Source of the DNA: Streptomyces marincola
Lineage (GTDB): Bacteria > Actinomycetota > Actinomycetes > Streptomycetales > Streptomycetaceae
Assembly (NCBI RefSeq): GCF_020410765.1
Contig: NZ_CP084541.1
Span: 5,041,001-5,105,000, forward strand
Reading direction: 5' to 3'
Length of the DNA: 64,000 bases
The position numbers were made by a program, and so were the translations under genes. This document shows, piece after piece, positions 33,571 through 41,584 of this stretch; within the stretch, counting starts at the first letter, position 1, and each line of letters opens with the position of its first letter. Below the pieces are notes generated by a model that saw only the letters and a program-made list of their open reading frames with translations, was not told the DNA's origin and searched no databases.

Positions 33571-33603
33571 GGGACCACCTTCCGGAAGAGACCGTGTGGA
33601 CTG

Positions 33604-33629
33604 GTACGCATGTAATAGTACAGGCGTAC
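33604..33629. promoter_or_regulatory. Operator palindrome upstream of tetR-exporter 1 operon
   Basis: GTACGCATGTA (33604-33614), ATAG, TACAGGCGTAC (33619-33629). The arms match at 10 of 11 positions. It overlaps an A/T-rich TAATAG that could be the -10 region on either strand. Confidence 0.7.
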
Positions 33630-33659
33630 AGGAACGGGCGGGGCGGGTGGGGCGGCCGG

Positions 33660-34061
33660 TCAGCGGGCGAGCACGGGGGCCTCGCCGCTGCCGTCCGCGT
33701 CGGCCTTGACCGTGTAGACCTCCCAGCGCTCGCGGCCCGGCGCGGTGACCCAGACCTTGTCCTGGAGCGCGTAGCAGCAGGTGGTGTCCTTCTCCTCGAA
33801 CGTGGCGAGACCGGCGTCCGCGAGGCGCGCGGTGGCGGCGGCGACGTCCTCGGTCGCGGCCACCTCGACGCCCAGGTGGTCGAGCCCGGTGTCCGTTCCG
33901 GCCTCGCCCTCGATCAGGACGAGCTTGAGCGGGGGCTCGGTGACGGCGAAGTTGGCGTAGCCCTCGCGGCGCTTGGCCGGCCCGGTGCCCAGTAGCCGGG
34001 AGTAGAAGGCGATCGACGCGTCGAGGTCGGGGACGCGCAGGGCGAGCTGAACGCGGGACAT
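33660..34061 (-). CDS. ArsI/CadI-family VOC protein (heavy-metal/organoarsenical)
   Basis: A 133-residue VOC protein. It begins M-S-R-V-Q-L-A-L-R-V-P-D-L-D and carries the vicinal cysteine pair T-T-C-C-Y-A followed by Q-D-K-V-W-V near residues 94-105. This is the signature of ArsI C-As lyases and CadI-like proteins. ArsI demethylates trivalent organoarsenicals using Fe(II). ATG 34061 begins the domain. It is divergent from arsR across an ArsR-type operator, so probably arsenite-controlled. I cannot choose between ArsI and CadI by eye. Confidence 0.88.
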   Translation of the reverse strand: MSRVQLALRVPDLDASIAFYSRLLGTGPAKRREGYANFAVTEPPLKLVLIEGEAGTDTGLDHLGVEVAATEDVAAATARLADAGLATFEEKDTTCCYALQDKVWVTAPGRERWEVYTVKADADGSGEAPVLAR

Positions 34062-34082
34062 GGTGGTCTCCCATCGGTCTGG

Positions 34083-34117
34083 ATCGACGTTTGTCGATGC
34101 AGGTTGCAGCTTGCAGC
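34083..34117. promoter_or_regulatory. ArsR operator region
   Basis: ATCGAC-GTTT-GTCGAT (34083-34098) is a perfect inverted repeat, 22 bp upstream of the ArsI-like start. Tandem TTGCAGC TTGCAGC repeats (34104-34117) follow. It lies between the divergent arsI-like and arsR genes, as expected for ArsR binding. Confidence 0.65.
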
Positions 34118-34145
34118 TTGAATCGAAGAATGTCAACATAGGCAC

Positions 34146-34541
34146 ATGTCGAAACAAGCTGGTGAGGGCGCGCGGACCGGCGGTGCCGCGGACTGCTGCC
34201 CCGGATTGCTGACCGCGCCGCTCGACGAGGAGCAGGCGGCGGAACTGGCCCCGGTGTTCAAGGCGCTCGGCGATCCGGTGCGGCTGCGGCTGCTGTCGAT
34301 GATCGCCTCGCGCGCCGGGGGCGAGGTGTGCGTGTGCGACCTGACCCCGGCGTTCGACCTGTCCCAGCCGACGATCTCCCACCACCTGAAGCTGCTCAGG
34401 CAGGCCGGGCTGATCGACTGCGAACGCCGGGGCACGTGGGTGTACTACCGGCTCGTCCCGGGGGCGACCGACCGCCTGGCCGGCCTGCTCACCCGCCCCG
34501 CGGGCGAGCCGCTGCCCGTGCTCGCGGCAGCCGGCGCGTGA
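34146..34541 (+). CDS. arsR: ArsR-family arsenite-responsive repressor
   Basis: A 131-residue winged-helix repressor. The metal-binding motif E-V-C-V-C-D-L near residues 59-65 lies at the start of the DNA-recognition helix (Q-P-T-I-S-H-H-L-K-L-L). A further C-C pair is near the N-terminus (A-D-C-C-P). It is the first gene of an arsR-acr3-arsC operon and overlaps the next gene by GTGA. ATG 34146 gives the normal size. Derepression by As(III) or Sb(III) is the family expectation. Confidence 0.93.
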   Translation: MSKQAGEGARTGGAADCCPGLLTAPLDEEQAAELAPVFKALGDPVRLRLLSMIASRAGGEVCVCDLTPAFDLSQPTISHHLKLLRQAGLIDCERRGTWVYYRLVPGATDRLAGLLTRPAGEPLPVLAAAGA

Positions 34542-35638
34542 GCGCGCCGCCCGGGACGGCCCGGCTGTCGTTCACCGACCGCTACCTCGCCGTGTGGATC
34601 CTCGCCGCGATGGCCGCGGGCCTCGGGCTGGGCCGCCTCGTCCCGGGGCTCGGGGACGCCCTCGCCACCGTGACGGTGACCGGCGTCTCGCTGCCGATCG
34701 CCGTCGGGCTGCTGGTGATGATGTACCCGGTGCTGGCCAAGGTGCGCTACGACCGGCTCGGCACCGTGACCCGCGACCGGCCGCTGCTGATCTGGTCCCT
34801 CGTGCTGAACTGGGTCGTCGGCCCGGCCCTGATGTTCGCGCTCGCCTGGATCTTCCTGCCCGACCTGCCCGAGTACCGCACGGGCCTGATCATCGTCGGC
34901 CTGGCGCGCTGCATCGCCATGGTCGTCATCTGGAACGACCTGGCCTGCGGCGACCGCGAGGCCGCGGCCGTTCTCGTCGCCATCAACTCGGTGTTCCAGG
35001 TGGTCGCGTTCTCCGCCCTCGGCTGGTTCTACCTGTCCGTGCTGCCCGGCTGGCTCGGCCTCCAGCAGACCGCGCTCGACGTGTCGGTGTGGGAGATCGC
35101 GCGCAGCGTGCTGATCTTCCTCGGCGTCCCGCTCGCCGCCGGCTTCCTCACCCGCCGCGTGGCCGAGCGGATCAGGGGCCGCGCCTGGTACGAGGCCGCG
35201 TTCGTGCCGCGCGTCGCGCCGCTGGCCCTGTACGGGCTGCTGTTCACGATCGTCGTCCTGTTCGCCCTCCAGGGCGAGGCCATCACCTCCCGGCCGCTGG
35301 ACGTCGCCCGCATCGCCGCGCCGCTGCTGGTCTACTTCGGGCTGATGTGGGCCGGGGCGATGCTGCTCGGCCGCGCCGCCGGCCTCGGCCACCCGCGTGC
35401 CACGACGCTGGCGTTCACGGCCGCGGGCAACAACTTCGAACTCGCCATCGCCGTCGCCATCGCCACCTTCGGCGCCTCGTCGGGGCAGGCCCTGGCCGGT
35501 GTCGTCGGGCCGCTCATCGAGGTGCCCGTCCTCATCGGACTCGTGCGCGTCGCCCTCGCCGCCCGCCGTTTCTTCCCCGAACCGTCCGCCCCGGCCCCGG
35601 CCGCCCGCGCCCCGCAGGAAGGCACCGCACGTGTCTGA
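34538..35638 (+). CDS. acr3: Acr3-type arsenite efflux transporter
   Basis: A 366-residue, about 10-TMS carrier of the bile/arsenite/riboflavin transporter superfamily. The conserved Cys is in G-L-A-R-C-I-A-M-V-V-I-W-N-D-L-A near residue 127. The C-terminal N-N-F-E-L-A-I-A-V-A-I-A contains the essential Glu. It extrudes As(III) formed by the reductase encoded next. GTG 34538 overlaps the arsR stop, and the longer in-frame extension upstream is a shadow. It overlaps arsC by 8 nt. Confidence 0.93.
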   Translation: MSAPPGTARLSFTDRYLAVWILAAMAAGLGLGRLVPGLGDALATVTVTGVSLPIAVGLLVMMYPVLAKVRYDRLGTVTRDRPLLIWSLVLNWVVGPALMFALAWIFLPDLPEYRTGLIIVGLARCIAMVVIWNDLACGDREAAAVLVAINSVFQVVAFSALGWFYLSVLPGWLGLQQTALDVSVWEIARSVLIFLGVPLAAGFLTRRVAERIRGRAWYEAAFVPRVAPLALYGLLFTIVVLFALQGEAITSRPLDVARIAAPLLVYFGLMWAGAMLLGRAAGLGHPRATTLAFTAAGNNFELAIAVAIATFGASSGQALAGVVGPLIEVPVLIGLVRVALAARRFFPEPSAPAPAARAPQEGTARV

Positions 35639-36095
35639 CGCCCGCCCCTCCGTCCTGTTCGTCTGCGTCCACAACGCCGGCCGCTCCCAGATGGCCGCCG
35701 CCCTCCTCACCCGCCTCGCCGGGGACCGGGTCGAGGTGCGGTCCGCCGGGTCCGCGCCGGCCGGCGCCGTCAACCCGGTCGTGGTGGCCGCGCTGCGCGA
35801 GGTGGGCGTCGACATCGCCGCCGAGACCCCGAAGGTCCTCACCACGGACGCCGTGCGGGCCTCGGACGTCGTGATCACCATGGGCTGCGGGGACGCCTGC
35901 CCCGTCCTGCCCGGCCGGCGGTACCTCGACTGGGCGCTCGACGACCCGGCGGGGCGCGATCTGGCGGCGGTCCGGCCGATCCGCGACGATATCGAACGCC
36001 GCGTGCGCGGCCTGCTCGCCGACCTCGGCGTCGAACCGGCCGGGGGCGGCGGCGCCGGCCCGGGCACCGGCGACCGGTCCGGCACCGGCGGCTGA
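35631..36095 (+). CDS. arsC: Arsenate reductase, low-molecular-weight phosphatase type
   Basis: A 154-residue LMW-PTP-fold arsenate reductase. The P-loop C-V-H-N-A-G-R-S (CX5R) is near residues 12-19. Two further Cys in M-G-C-G-D-A-C-P near 84-91 are the redox relay of the thioredoxin- or mycothiol-coupled type. GTG 35631 overlaps the transporter gene. The Gly/Pro/Thr-rich tail (about 137-154) is unusual and merges into a repetitive sequence, so the ancestral stop may have been upstream. Confidence 0.93.
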   Translation: MSDARPSVLFVCVHNAGRSQMAAALLTRLAGDRVEVRSAGSAPAGAVNPVVVAALREVGVDIAAETPKVLTTDAVRASDVVITMGCGDACPVLPGRRYLDWALDDPAGRDLAAVRPIRDDIERRVRGLLADLGVEPAGGGGAGPGTGDRSGTGG

Positions 36096-36160
36096 ACCGG
36101 CAGCGCACCGGCGGCTGAGCCGGCACCGGCTCGTGCGGACGGGCTGGCCGGCTCGTGCGG
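36082..36160 (+). repeat. Short tandem repeats downstream of arsC
   Basis: GCACCGGCGGCTGA occurs at 36082-36095 (including the arsC stop) and 36105-36118. GGCTCGTGCGG occurs at 36128-36138 and 36150-36160. The rest of the 213 bp to the MMPL gene has no gene. The duplicated stop suggests slippage. Confidence 0.6.
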
Positions 36161-36308
36161 CCGGGCCGGGCGCCCGCGCGCGCGACCCGGCGCCCGGCGG
36201 TGGCGTGACCGGGCCGCCACGGGATACCCGGTCAGGGGAGCCTGCCCGGGTGCGTCCCGGTGGCGGGCCGCCCCGCCCACATCTGAACAGCAGAAGGAGC
36301 TTCCCACC

Positions 36309-38528
36309 ATGGCGACCCTCCTCCACCGGATAGGCCGCGGGGCCTTCCGGCGCTGCCGCCTCGTGCTCGGCCTGTGGCTGGTGGCCCTCGTCGCGGTCGT
36401 CGCCGGCGCAGCGGCCGCCGGCGGATCGTTCGACGACGAGTTCACCATTCCCGGCTCCGAGTCCCAGGAGGCGCTGGACGCCCTGGCCGCGGACTTCCCC
36501 GCCGCCGCCGGCACCAGCGCGCAGATCGTCGTGCAGGCCCCGGAAGGCCGTTCCGTGACCGACCCCGCGTACGCGGCGGCGATCGAGGAGACCGTCGCCA
36601 CCGCCGCCGAGGGCCCGCAGGTGGCCGCCGTCGTCGACCCCGCGACCGCGGGCACCGTCTCGGAGGACGGCCGCGTCGCGCTGGCCCAGGTGCAGTTCGA
36701 GGTCGAACTGCCCGACCTGCGCGACTCCTCACTCGACGCCGTCGAGGACGCGGCGCAGGCCGCCCGCGACGCGGGCCTGCGCACCGAGGTCGGCGGCGTC
36801 GCCTACAGCATGACCGCCGTGCACGTCTCGCCCGTCGAGCTGATCGGCGTCGCCGTCGCGCTGCTCGTCCTGGTCATCACGTTCGGCTCCCTGCTCGCCG
36901 CCGGAATGCCGCTGGTCAGCGCGCTGATCGGGGTCGGCGTCGGCCTGGCAGGGATCATGCTGCTCAGCGCCGCGACCACCGTCTCGTCCACCGCGCCCAC
37001 GCTCGCCCTGATGCTCGGGCTCGCCGTCGGCATCGACTACGCGCTGTTCATCCTCTCCCGGCACCGCTCCCAGCTCGCGAACGGCATGGACCCCGAGGAA
37101 TCCGCGGGCGTCGCCACCGGAACGGCCGGCAGCGCCGTCGTCTTCGCCGGACTCACCGTGATCATCGCGCTCTCCGGGCTCGCGGTCGTCGGCATCCCGT
37201 TCCTCACCGTGATGGGCCTGTGCGCCGCCGCCACCGTCCTGGTCGCCGTCCTGGTCGCCGTCACGCTGCTGCCCGCCCTGCTCGGCCTCGCCGGGCACCG
37301 GCTGGTGCCCGCGCCGGGCTCGCGCGCCGCGCGCCGCGAGCGCGAGGCCGCGGCCGGCACCACCCCCACCGGCGGCGAACGCTGGGCGCGGCTGGCCGTG
37401 CGCCGCCCGCTGCCCGTCGTCCTCGGCGTCGTCGTGCTGCTCGGCCTCGCCGCCCTCCCGGCCCGCGACCTCAGCCTCTCCCTGCCCGACAACGGCACCG
37501 CGGCCGAGGACTCGGGGCAGCGGCAGGCGTACGACCTGATCAGCGACGCGTTCGGGCCCGGCGTCAACGGCCCGCTGCTCGTCCTCGTGAACGGCGCGGG
37601 GCAGGACCCCCAGGCGCTCGAACAGGCCGCGGGCACGGTCGCCGGCACGCTGAACGAACTGCCGGGCGTGGTACTCGCCGCGCCCGCGCAGGGCGACCCG
37701 GACAGCGGCACCGCCGTGGTCCAGGTCGTGCCGGAGACCGGTCCGCGCGACCCGGCGACCGCCGACCTCGTGCACGAGATCCGCGACAGCGCGCCGCGCG
37801 TCGCGGAGGCCGCCGGGGTCGAGGGCCTGTCCGTCACCGGCAACACCGCCGTCGGCGTCGACGTCTCGCAGCGCCTCGGCGACTCGCTCGTGCCGTTCGC
37901 CGCCGTCGTGGTGGGCCTGGCCCTGCTCCTGCTGATCCTCGTCTTCCGCTCGCTGCTCGTGCCGCTCAAGGCCGCGCTCGGCTTCCTGCTGACGGTCGGC
38001 GCCTCGTTCGGCGCGGTCGTCGCGGTCTTCCAATGGGGCTGGCTCTCCGACGTGTTCGGCGTGACCCAGACCGGGCCCGTCGTCAGCTTCCTGCCGATCA
38101 TCCTCATCGCCATCCTGTTCGGGCTCGCGATGGACTACGAGGTGTTCATGGTGTCCCGCATGCGCGAGGAGTACGTGCGCGGCGCCGCGCCGCGCGCCGC
38201 CATCACCGCGGGCGCCGGGCACGCCTCGCGCGTGGTCACGGCGGCGGCGCTGATCATGACGTTCGTGTTCGCCAGCTTCGTGCTCTCCGACGACACGACG
38301 ATCAAGCCCATGGCGTTCGCGCTGGCCCTCGGCGTCATGGTGGACGCGTTCCTCGTCCGCATGACGCTCGTGCCCGCGGTGCTCGCCCTCCTCGGCCGCC
38401 ACGCGTGGTGGCTGCCCGCCTGGCTGGACCGCGCGCTGCCCGACCTCGACATCGAGGGCGAACGGCTGCGCCACCGCACCGGCGCCGCGCCCGCCCCGGC
38501 CGGCTCGCGTGCGGACGGCGGGGTGTGA
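36309..38528 (+). CDS. MMPL-family (RND-like) transporter
   Basis: A 739-residue membrane protein with two similar halves. Each half has one leading helix, a large external loop, and five helices. The first half has G-I-D-Y-A-L-F-I-L-S-R near residues 244-254. The second has A-M-D-Y-E-V-F-M-V-S-R near 602-612. The D-Y pairs are typical proton-relay MMPL motifs. Actinobacterial MMPLs export lipids or hydrophobic compounds and some metals. ATG 36309 follows GAAGGAG. It lies after the ars operon and before a LysR gene, with no clear operon partner. Confidence 0.92.
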   Translation: MATLLHRIGRGAFRRCRLVLGLWLVALVAVVAGAAAAGGSFDDEFTIPGSESQEALDALAADFPAAAGTSAQIVVQAPEGRSVTDPAYAAAIEETVATAAEGPQVAAVVDPATAGTVSEDGRVALAQVQFEVELPDLRDSSLDAVEDAAQAARDAGLRTEVGGVAYSMTAVHVSPVELIGVAVALLVLVITFGSLLAAGMPLVSALIGVGVGLAGIMLLSAATTVSSTAPTLALMLGLAVGIDYALFILSRHRSQLANGMDPEESAGVATGTAGSAVVFAGLTVIIALSGLAVVGIPFLTVMGLCAAATVLVAVLVAVTLLPALLGLAGHRLVPAPGSRAARREREAAAGTTPTGGERWARLAVRRPLPVVLGVVVLLGLAALPARDLSLSLPDNGTAAEDSGQRQAYDLISDAFGPGVNGPLLVLVNGAGQDPQALEQAAGTVAGTLNELPGVVLAAPAQGDPDSGTAVVQVVPETGPRDPATADLVHEIRDSAPRVAEAAGVEGLSVTGNTAVGVDVSQRLGDSLVPFAAVVVGLALLLLILVFRSLLVPLKAALGFLLTVGASFGAVVAVFQWGWLSDVFGVTQTGPVVSFLPIILIAILFGLAMDYEVFMVSRMREEYVRGAAPRAAITAGAGHASRVVTAAALIMTFVFASFVLSDDTTIKPMAFALALGVMVDAFLVRMTLVPAVLALLGRHAWWLPAWLDRALPDLDIEGERLRHRTGAAPAPAGSRADGGV

Positions 38529-38580
38529 AAGGGTCCCAGCGACCGGACCGGACATACCGGGTGAACGAGGCGGGGTGCGC

Positions 38581-39480
38581 GTGGTGGAACTCAGGCAGCT
38601 GCGGTACTTCCTCGCCGTCGCCGAGGAGCTGAGCGTGACGGCCGCGGCCCGCCGCTTCCACATGGCGCAGCCCGCGCTCAGCCAGGCCATCACCAAACTC
38701 GAACGGCAGCTCGGCGCGCCGCTGTTCGACCGCGGCGGCGGCCGGCTGCGGCTCACCGCCGCGGGCCGGCTGCTCATGCCGGAGGCCAGGACCCTGCTGG
38801 AGCGGGCCCGCGAGATCGCCGACCTCGTGCCGCACGCGCAGGGGCAGGAACGCACCGTGCTGCGCGTCGGCGCCATCGCCTCGGCCGTCTCGGGGCTGCT
38901 GCCGCGCGTGCTGCCCGCGTTCCTCGGCCGCCACCCGTGGGTGCTGCCCCGGGTGTACGAGATGGGGCAGCGCAGGCAGGCCGACGCGGTCCGCAACGGC
39001 GAGATCGACATCGGCGTCTGCCGGCTGCCGCGCGGCGAGGCAGGGCCCGCCGTCCACGTGCAGCCGCTGGGGGACGAGCCGCTGTGCTGCGCCGTCGCCG
39101 AGGGCGACCCGCTGGGGGCGGGGCCCGTTCCGCTGGCGGCGCTCGCCGGGCGCGACCTCGTCGGCTTCCCCAGGGCGCTCGCCCCGGTCGCCTACGACAC
39201 GATCGTGTCGGTGTGCATGCGGGCGGGCTTCTCGCCCCGGTTCAGCCAGGAGGCGGAGAACGACCAGGCCATCCTCGGCCTCGTCGCCTGCGGACTCGGC
39301 GTGGCGCTGGTGCCCGAGCTGACCACGCGGCTCGCCGTGCGCGGCGTCAGGTACCTGCCGGTCGTCGACGCGCACGCGGTGACGCCCCTGTCGGTGATCG
39401 TCAGCGCCGGGGGCCCGCCCGAGGCAGCGCTGCTGCTGCGCGAGGCGCTGCGCGCGCTCCGCCCGCCCGACGGCGGCTGA
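38581..39480 (+). CDS. LysR-family transcriptional regulator
   Basis: A 299-residue regulator with an N-terminal HTH (residues 2-60, V-E-L-R-Q-L-R-Y-F-L-A-V-A-E-E-L then Q-P-A-L-S-Q-A-I-T-K-L-E) and a periplasmic-binding-protein-like C-terminal domain (about 90-295). GTGs at 38575, 38581 and 38584 are all possible; 38581 fits the M-V-E-L-R-Q start of the family. It follows the MMPL gene by 50 bp in the same direction. LysR usually acts on a divergent neighbour, so a regulatory link to MMPL is weak. Ligand unknown. Confidence 0.9.
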   Translation: MVELRQLRYFLAVAEELSVTAAARRFHMAQPALSQAITKLERQLGAPLFDRGGGRLRLTAAGRLLMPEARTLLERAREIADLVPHAQGQERTVLRVGAIASAVSGLLPRVLPAFLGRHPWVLPRVYEMGQRRQADAVRNGEIDIGVCRLPRGEAGPAVHVQPLGDEPLCCAVAEGDPLGAGPVPLAALAGRDLVGFPRALAPVAYDTIVSVCMRAGFSPRFSQEAENDQAILGLVACGLGVALVPELTTRLAVRGVRYLPVVDAHAVTPLSVIVSAGGPPEAALLLREALRALRPPDGG

Positions 39481-39589
39481 CCCGCCGCGTGGGGGCACGG
39501 CGCGCGGTGCGGTCGGGGCCGTCGGGGCGTGGGCCCGGTCCGTGCACGCCCCTGGGCCGGAACACGCCCCCCGTGGCACCATCGTGCGG

Positions 39590-40219
39590 GTGAACGCTCA
39601 GGACTTCGACGCCCTGCTGTGCGACCTCGACGGCGTCGTGCGCCTGTGGGACGCCGAGGAGATGCGCGCCATCGACCGCGCCACGGGACTGCCGGACGGG
39701 TCGCTGGCCGCCGCCGCGTTCCACCCGCCGCTGCTCGACGCGGCGGTGACGGGGCGCATCACGGACGAGCAGTGGCGGGAGCGGGTGGCGGCCGGGCTCG
39801 CCGACGCCTGCGGCTCGCGGGACGCGGCGCGCGACGCGGTGCGGCAGTGGTCGGCCCTGACCGGGCGGGTCGACGCCGAGGCCGTCGCGCTGCTGCGGCG
39901 GGTCAGGCGCACCGTGCCCGTCGTGCTCGTGTCCAACGCCACCACGCGGCTTGAGGCCGATCTCGCGGCACTCGGCCTCGACGGGGCGTTCGACGCCGTC
40001 GTCAACACCTCGCGCATCGGCTTCGCCAAGCCCGACCCGCGCGTCCTCCACGCGGCGGCCGGTCGGGTGGGCGCGGACCCGGCGCGGTGCCTGTTCGTCG
40101 ACGACACCGCCGGGCACGTCGAGGCCGCGCGGGCTGCCGGGCTGCGCGCGCACCACTACAGGACCGCCGACGGCCTGCGCGCCGCGCTCGGCCTTCCGCT
40201 CGGCCACCTGTCCGGCTGA
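39590..40219 (+). CDS. HAD-superfamily hydrolase
   Basis: A 209-residue HAD phosphatase-like protein with the four motifs in order. They are D-L-D-G-V near residue 12 (nucleophile Asp), S-N-A-T-T near 113, K-P-D-P-R near 147, and V-D-D-T-A-G-H near 168. The cap is helical (about 20-95). The substrate is unknown. Candidate starts are GTG 39590 and GTG 39584; longer forms are likely shadow. It converges toward the SolA-like gene. Confidence 0.88.
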   Translation: MNAQDFDALLCDLDGVVRLWDAEEMRAIDRATGLPDGSLAAAAFHPPLLDAAVTGRITDEQWRERVAAGLADACGSRDAARDAVRQWSALTGRVDAEAVALLRRVRRTVPVVLVSNATTRLEADLAALGLDGAFDAVVNTSRIGFAKPDPRVLHAAAGRVGADPARCLFVDDTAGHVEAARAAGLRAHHYRTADGLRAALGLPLGHLSG

Positions 40220-40316
40220 CCACCGCGCCGCCGCCCGCGCCCGGCGGCCGTTCCCGCGCGGCCGGGCCCGTCGCCGGTCCCGGCCGTTCACGGCGTTCCC
40301 TGCGACGGGCCCGGGG

Positions 40317-41450
40317 TCAGGCCGCGGTGAACCGCGCGGCCGACATGGCGCCCAGATCCAGGTCCGTGCCGCCCCGCAGCGCCAGGTCCGCCGCGATCCG
40401 GCCGAACGCGGGGGCCAGCTTGAAGCCGTGGCCGGAGAAGCCGGCCAGCACCAGGGCGCGTTCTGTGCCGGGCACCCGGTCGACGACGGCGGTGCGGTCG
40501 CTGGTGTACGCGTCCATGTAGACGCTGTAGCGGACCGGGTCGGGGTGCAGGCCGGGCAGGAAACTGCGCACGGCCTCGCCTATCGGGCGCAGCCGCCGTT
40601 CGTCGAGGTCGCGGGTGTACTCGTCCGTGCCGGACAGGTCGCCGAACGCGTCGGCGAAGCCCGTCTTGACCGACATCCCGTCCATCATCGGCACGCCGAA
40701 CAGGTGGACGCCGTCGGTGTCGCGGATGAATGCGGGGAACCGCTCCGGCGCCCATTCCGCCGGGTCGCCCGTGGGCGCGAACCAGGTCAGGACCAGCGGG
40801 CGCAGCGTCAGGTGCGGCGCGAGGCCGGGCACGAGCTGCCTGCTCCACGGACCGGCCGTGAAGACCACGGTGCGCGCGGTGTACTCGGTGCCGGCCGCGG
40901 TGATCCTCACCCGGTCGTCCTCGAACCGCACGTTCTCCACCGGAGTGTGCGGCAGCAGCCGCGCGCCGTGCCGCTGCGCCTGCGCGCAGGCGGCGAGGAC
41001 GGCCAGCTCCGGCCGCAGGACGCCGCCGCCCGCGTCCAGGATGCCGATCTCGCCGTCGTGCACGCGGTGCTGCGGGTAGCGGGCCGCGAGCACGTCGGGG
41101 TCGAGGATCTCGTGGTCGAGGCCGTGCTCGTCCACCGACTCCCGCACGCGCCGCATCTGCGGCAGTTCCGGCAGGCCGATCGACAGGCAGCCGGTGGGCC
41201 GGAACAGCGGCAGCCCCGAGCTGTCGGACAGCTCCTGCCACAGGGCGCGGGCCCGGCGCAGCATCGGCACGTAGGCGGCGCCCTCGTGGTAGGCCATGCG
41301 GAACAGGCGGGACTCGCCCGCCGACGCGCCCCGGTCGTGCCCGAGGCCGTACTGCTCGAAGCCGAGCACGGACGCGCCGGACCGTGCCAGTTGCCAGGCG
41401 GTCATGGAGCCCATGGCGCCCAGACCGATCACTGCGATGTCGGCGTCCAC
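40317..41450 (-). CDS. FAD-dependent amine oxidase, SolA/monomeric sarcosine oxidase-like
   Basis: A 377-residue DAO-family flavoenzyme. The FAD motif is G-L-G-A-M-G-S near residues 10-16, and the C-terminal G-F-S-G-H-G-F-K near 341-348 is conserved in monomeric sarcosine and N-methyltryptophan oxidases. These usually bind FAD covalently through a Cys in a C-x-Y-x-x-x-P-D stretch. Here the aligned sequence reads Y-S-V-Y-M-D-A-Y-T-S-D, with no Cys. GTG 41450 has AAGGAG 8 nt upstream. It lies downstream of a GltS-like transporter gene, so uptake and oxidation of an amine or amino acid is plausible. Confidence 0.85.
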   Translation of the reverse strand: MDADIAVIGLGAMGSMTAWQLARSGASVLGFEQYGLGHDRGASAGESRLFRMAYHEGAAYVPMLRRARALWQELSDSSGLPLFRPTGCLSIGLPELPQMRRVRESVDEHGLDHEILDPDVLAARYPQHRVHDGEIGILDAGGGVLRPELAVLAACAQAQRHGARLLPHTPVENVRFEDDRVRITAAGTEYTARTVVFTAGPWSRQLVPGLAPHLTLRPLVLTWFAPTGDPAEWAPERFPAFIRDTDGVHLFGVPMMDGMSVKTGFADAFGDLSGTDEYTRDLDERRLRPIGEAVRSFLPGLHPDPVRYSVYMDAYTSDRTAVVDRVPGTERALVLAGFSGHGFKLAPAFGRIAADLALRGGTDLDLGAMSAARFTAA

Positions 41451-41469
41451 GAGGACACTCCTTCTCGTT

Positions 41470-41519
41470 CTCGTACGAGTCTTCGGGTTGAGTCGGGATG
41501 AGTCGGGTTGAGTCGGGTC
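41470..41519. repeat. 10-bp tandem repeats and a palindrome in the GltS-SolA spacer
   Basis: CTCGTACGAG palindrome at 41470-41479. Then three 10-bp units GAGTCGGGAT, GAGTCGGGTT, GAGTCGGGTC at 41490-41519, preceded by a related half-unit. This may be a regulatory spacer or slippage product in the 134-bp intergenic region. Confidence 0.65.
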
Positions 41520-41584
41520 GGGTGGGATCGGCTCTACGGGTCGGGTCTTCCGTCGGAAGCGCGCGGTTCGCGTGCGAACGGAGG

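Noticed and set aside
36729..39011. Long minus frame opposite MMPL and LysR
   Set aside because: Asp/Glu/His/Gly-rich mirror of membrane-protein codons; a typical artefact.
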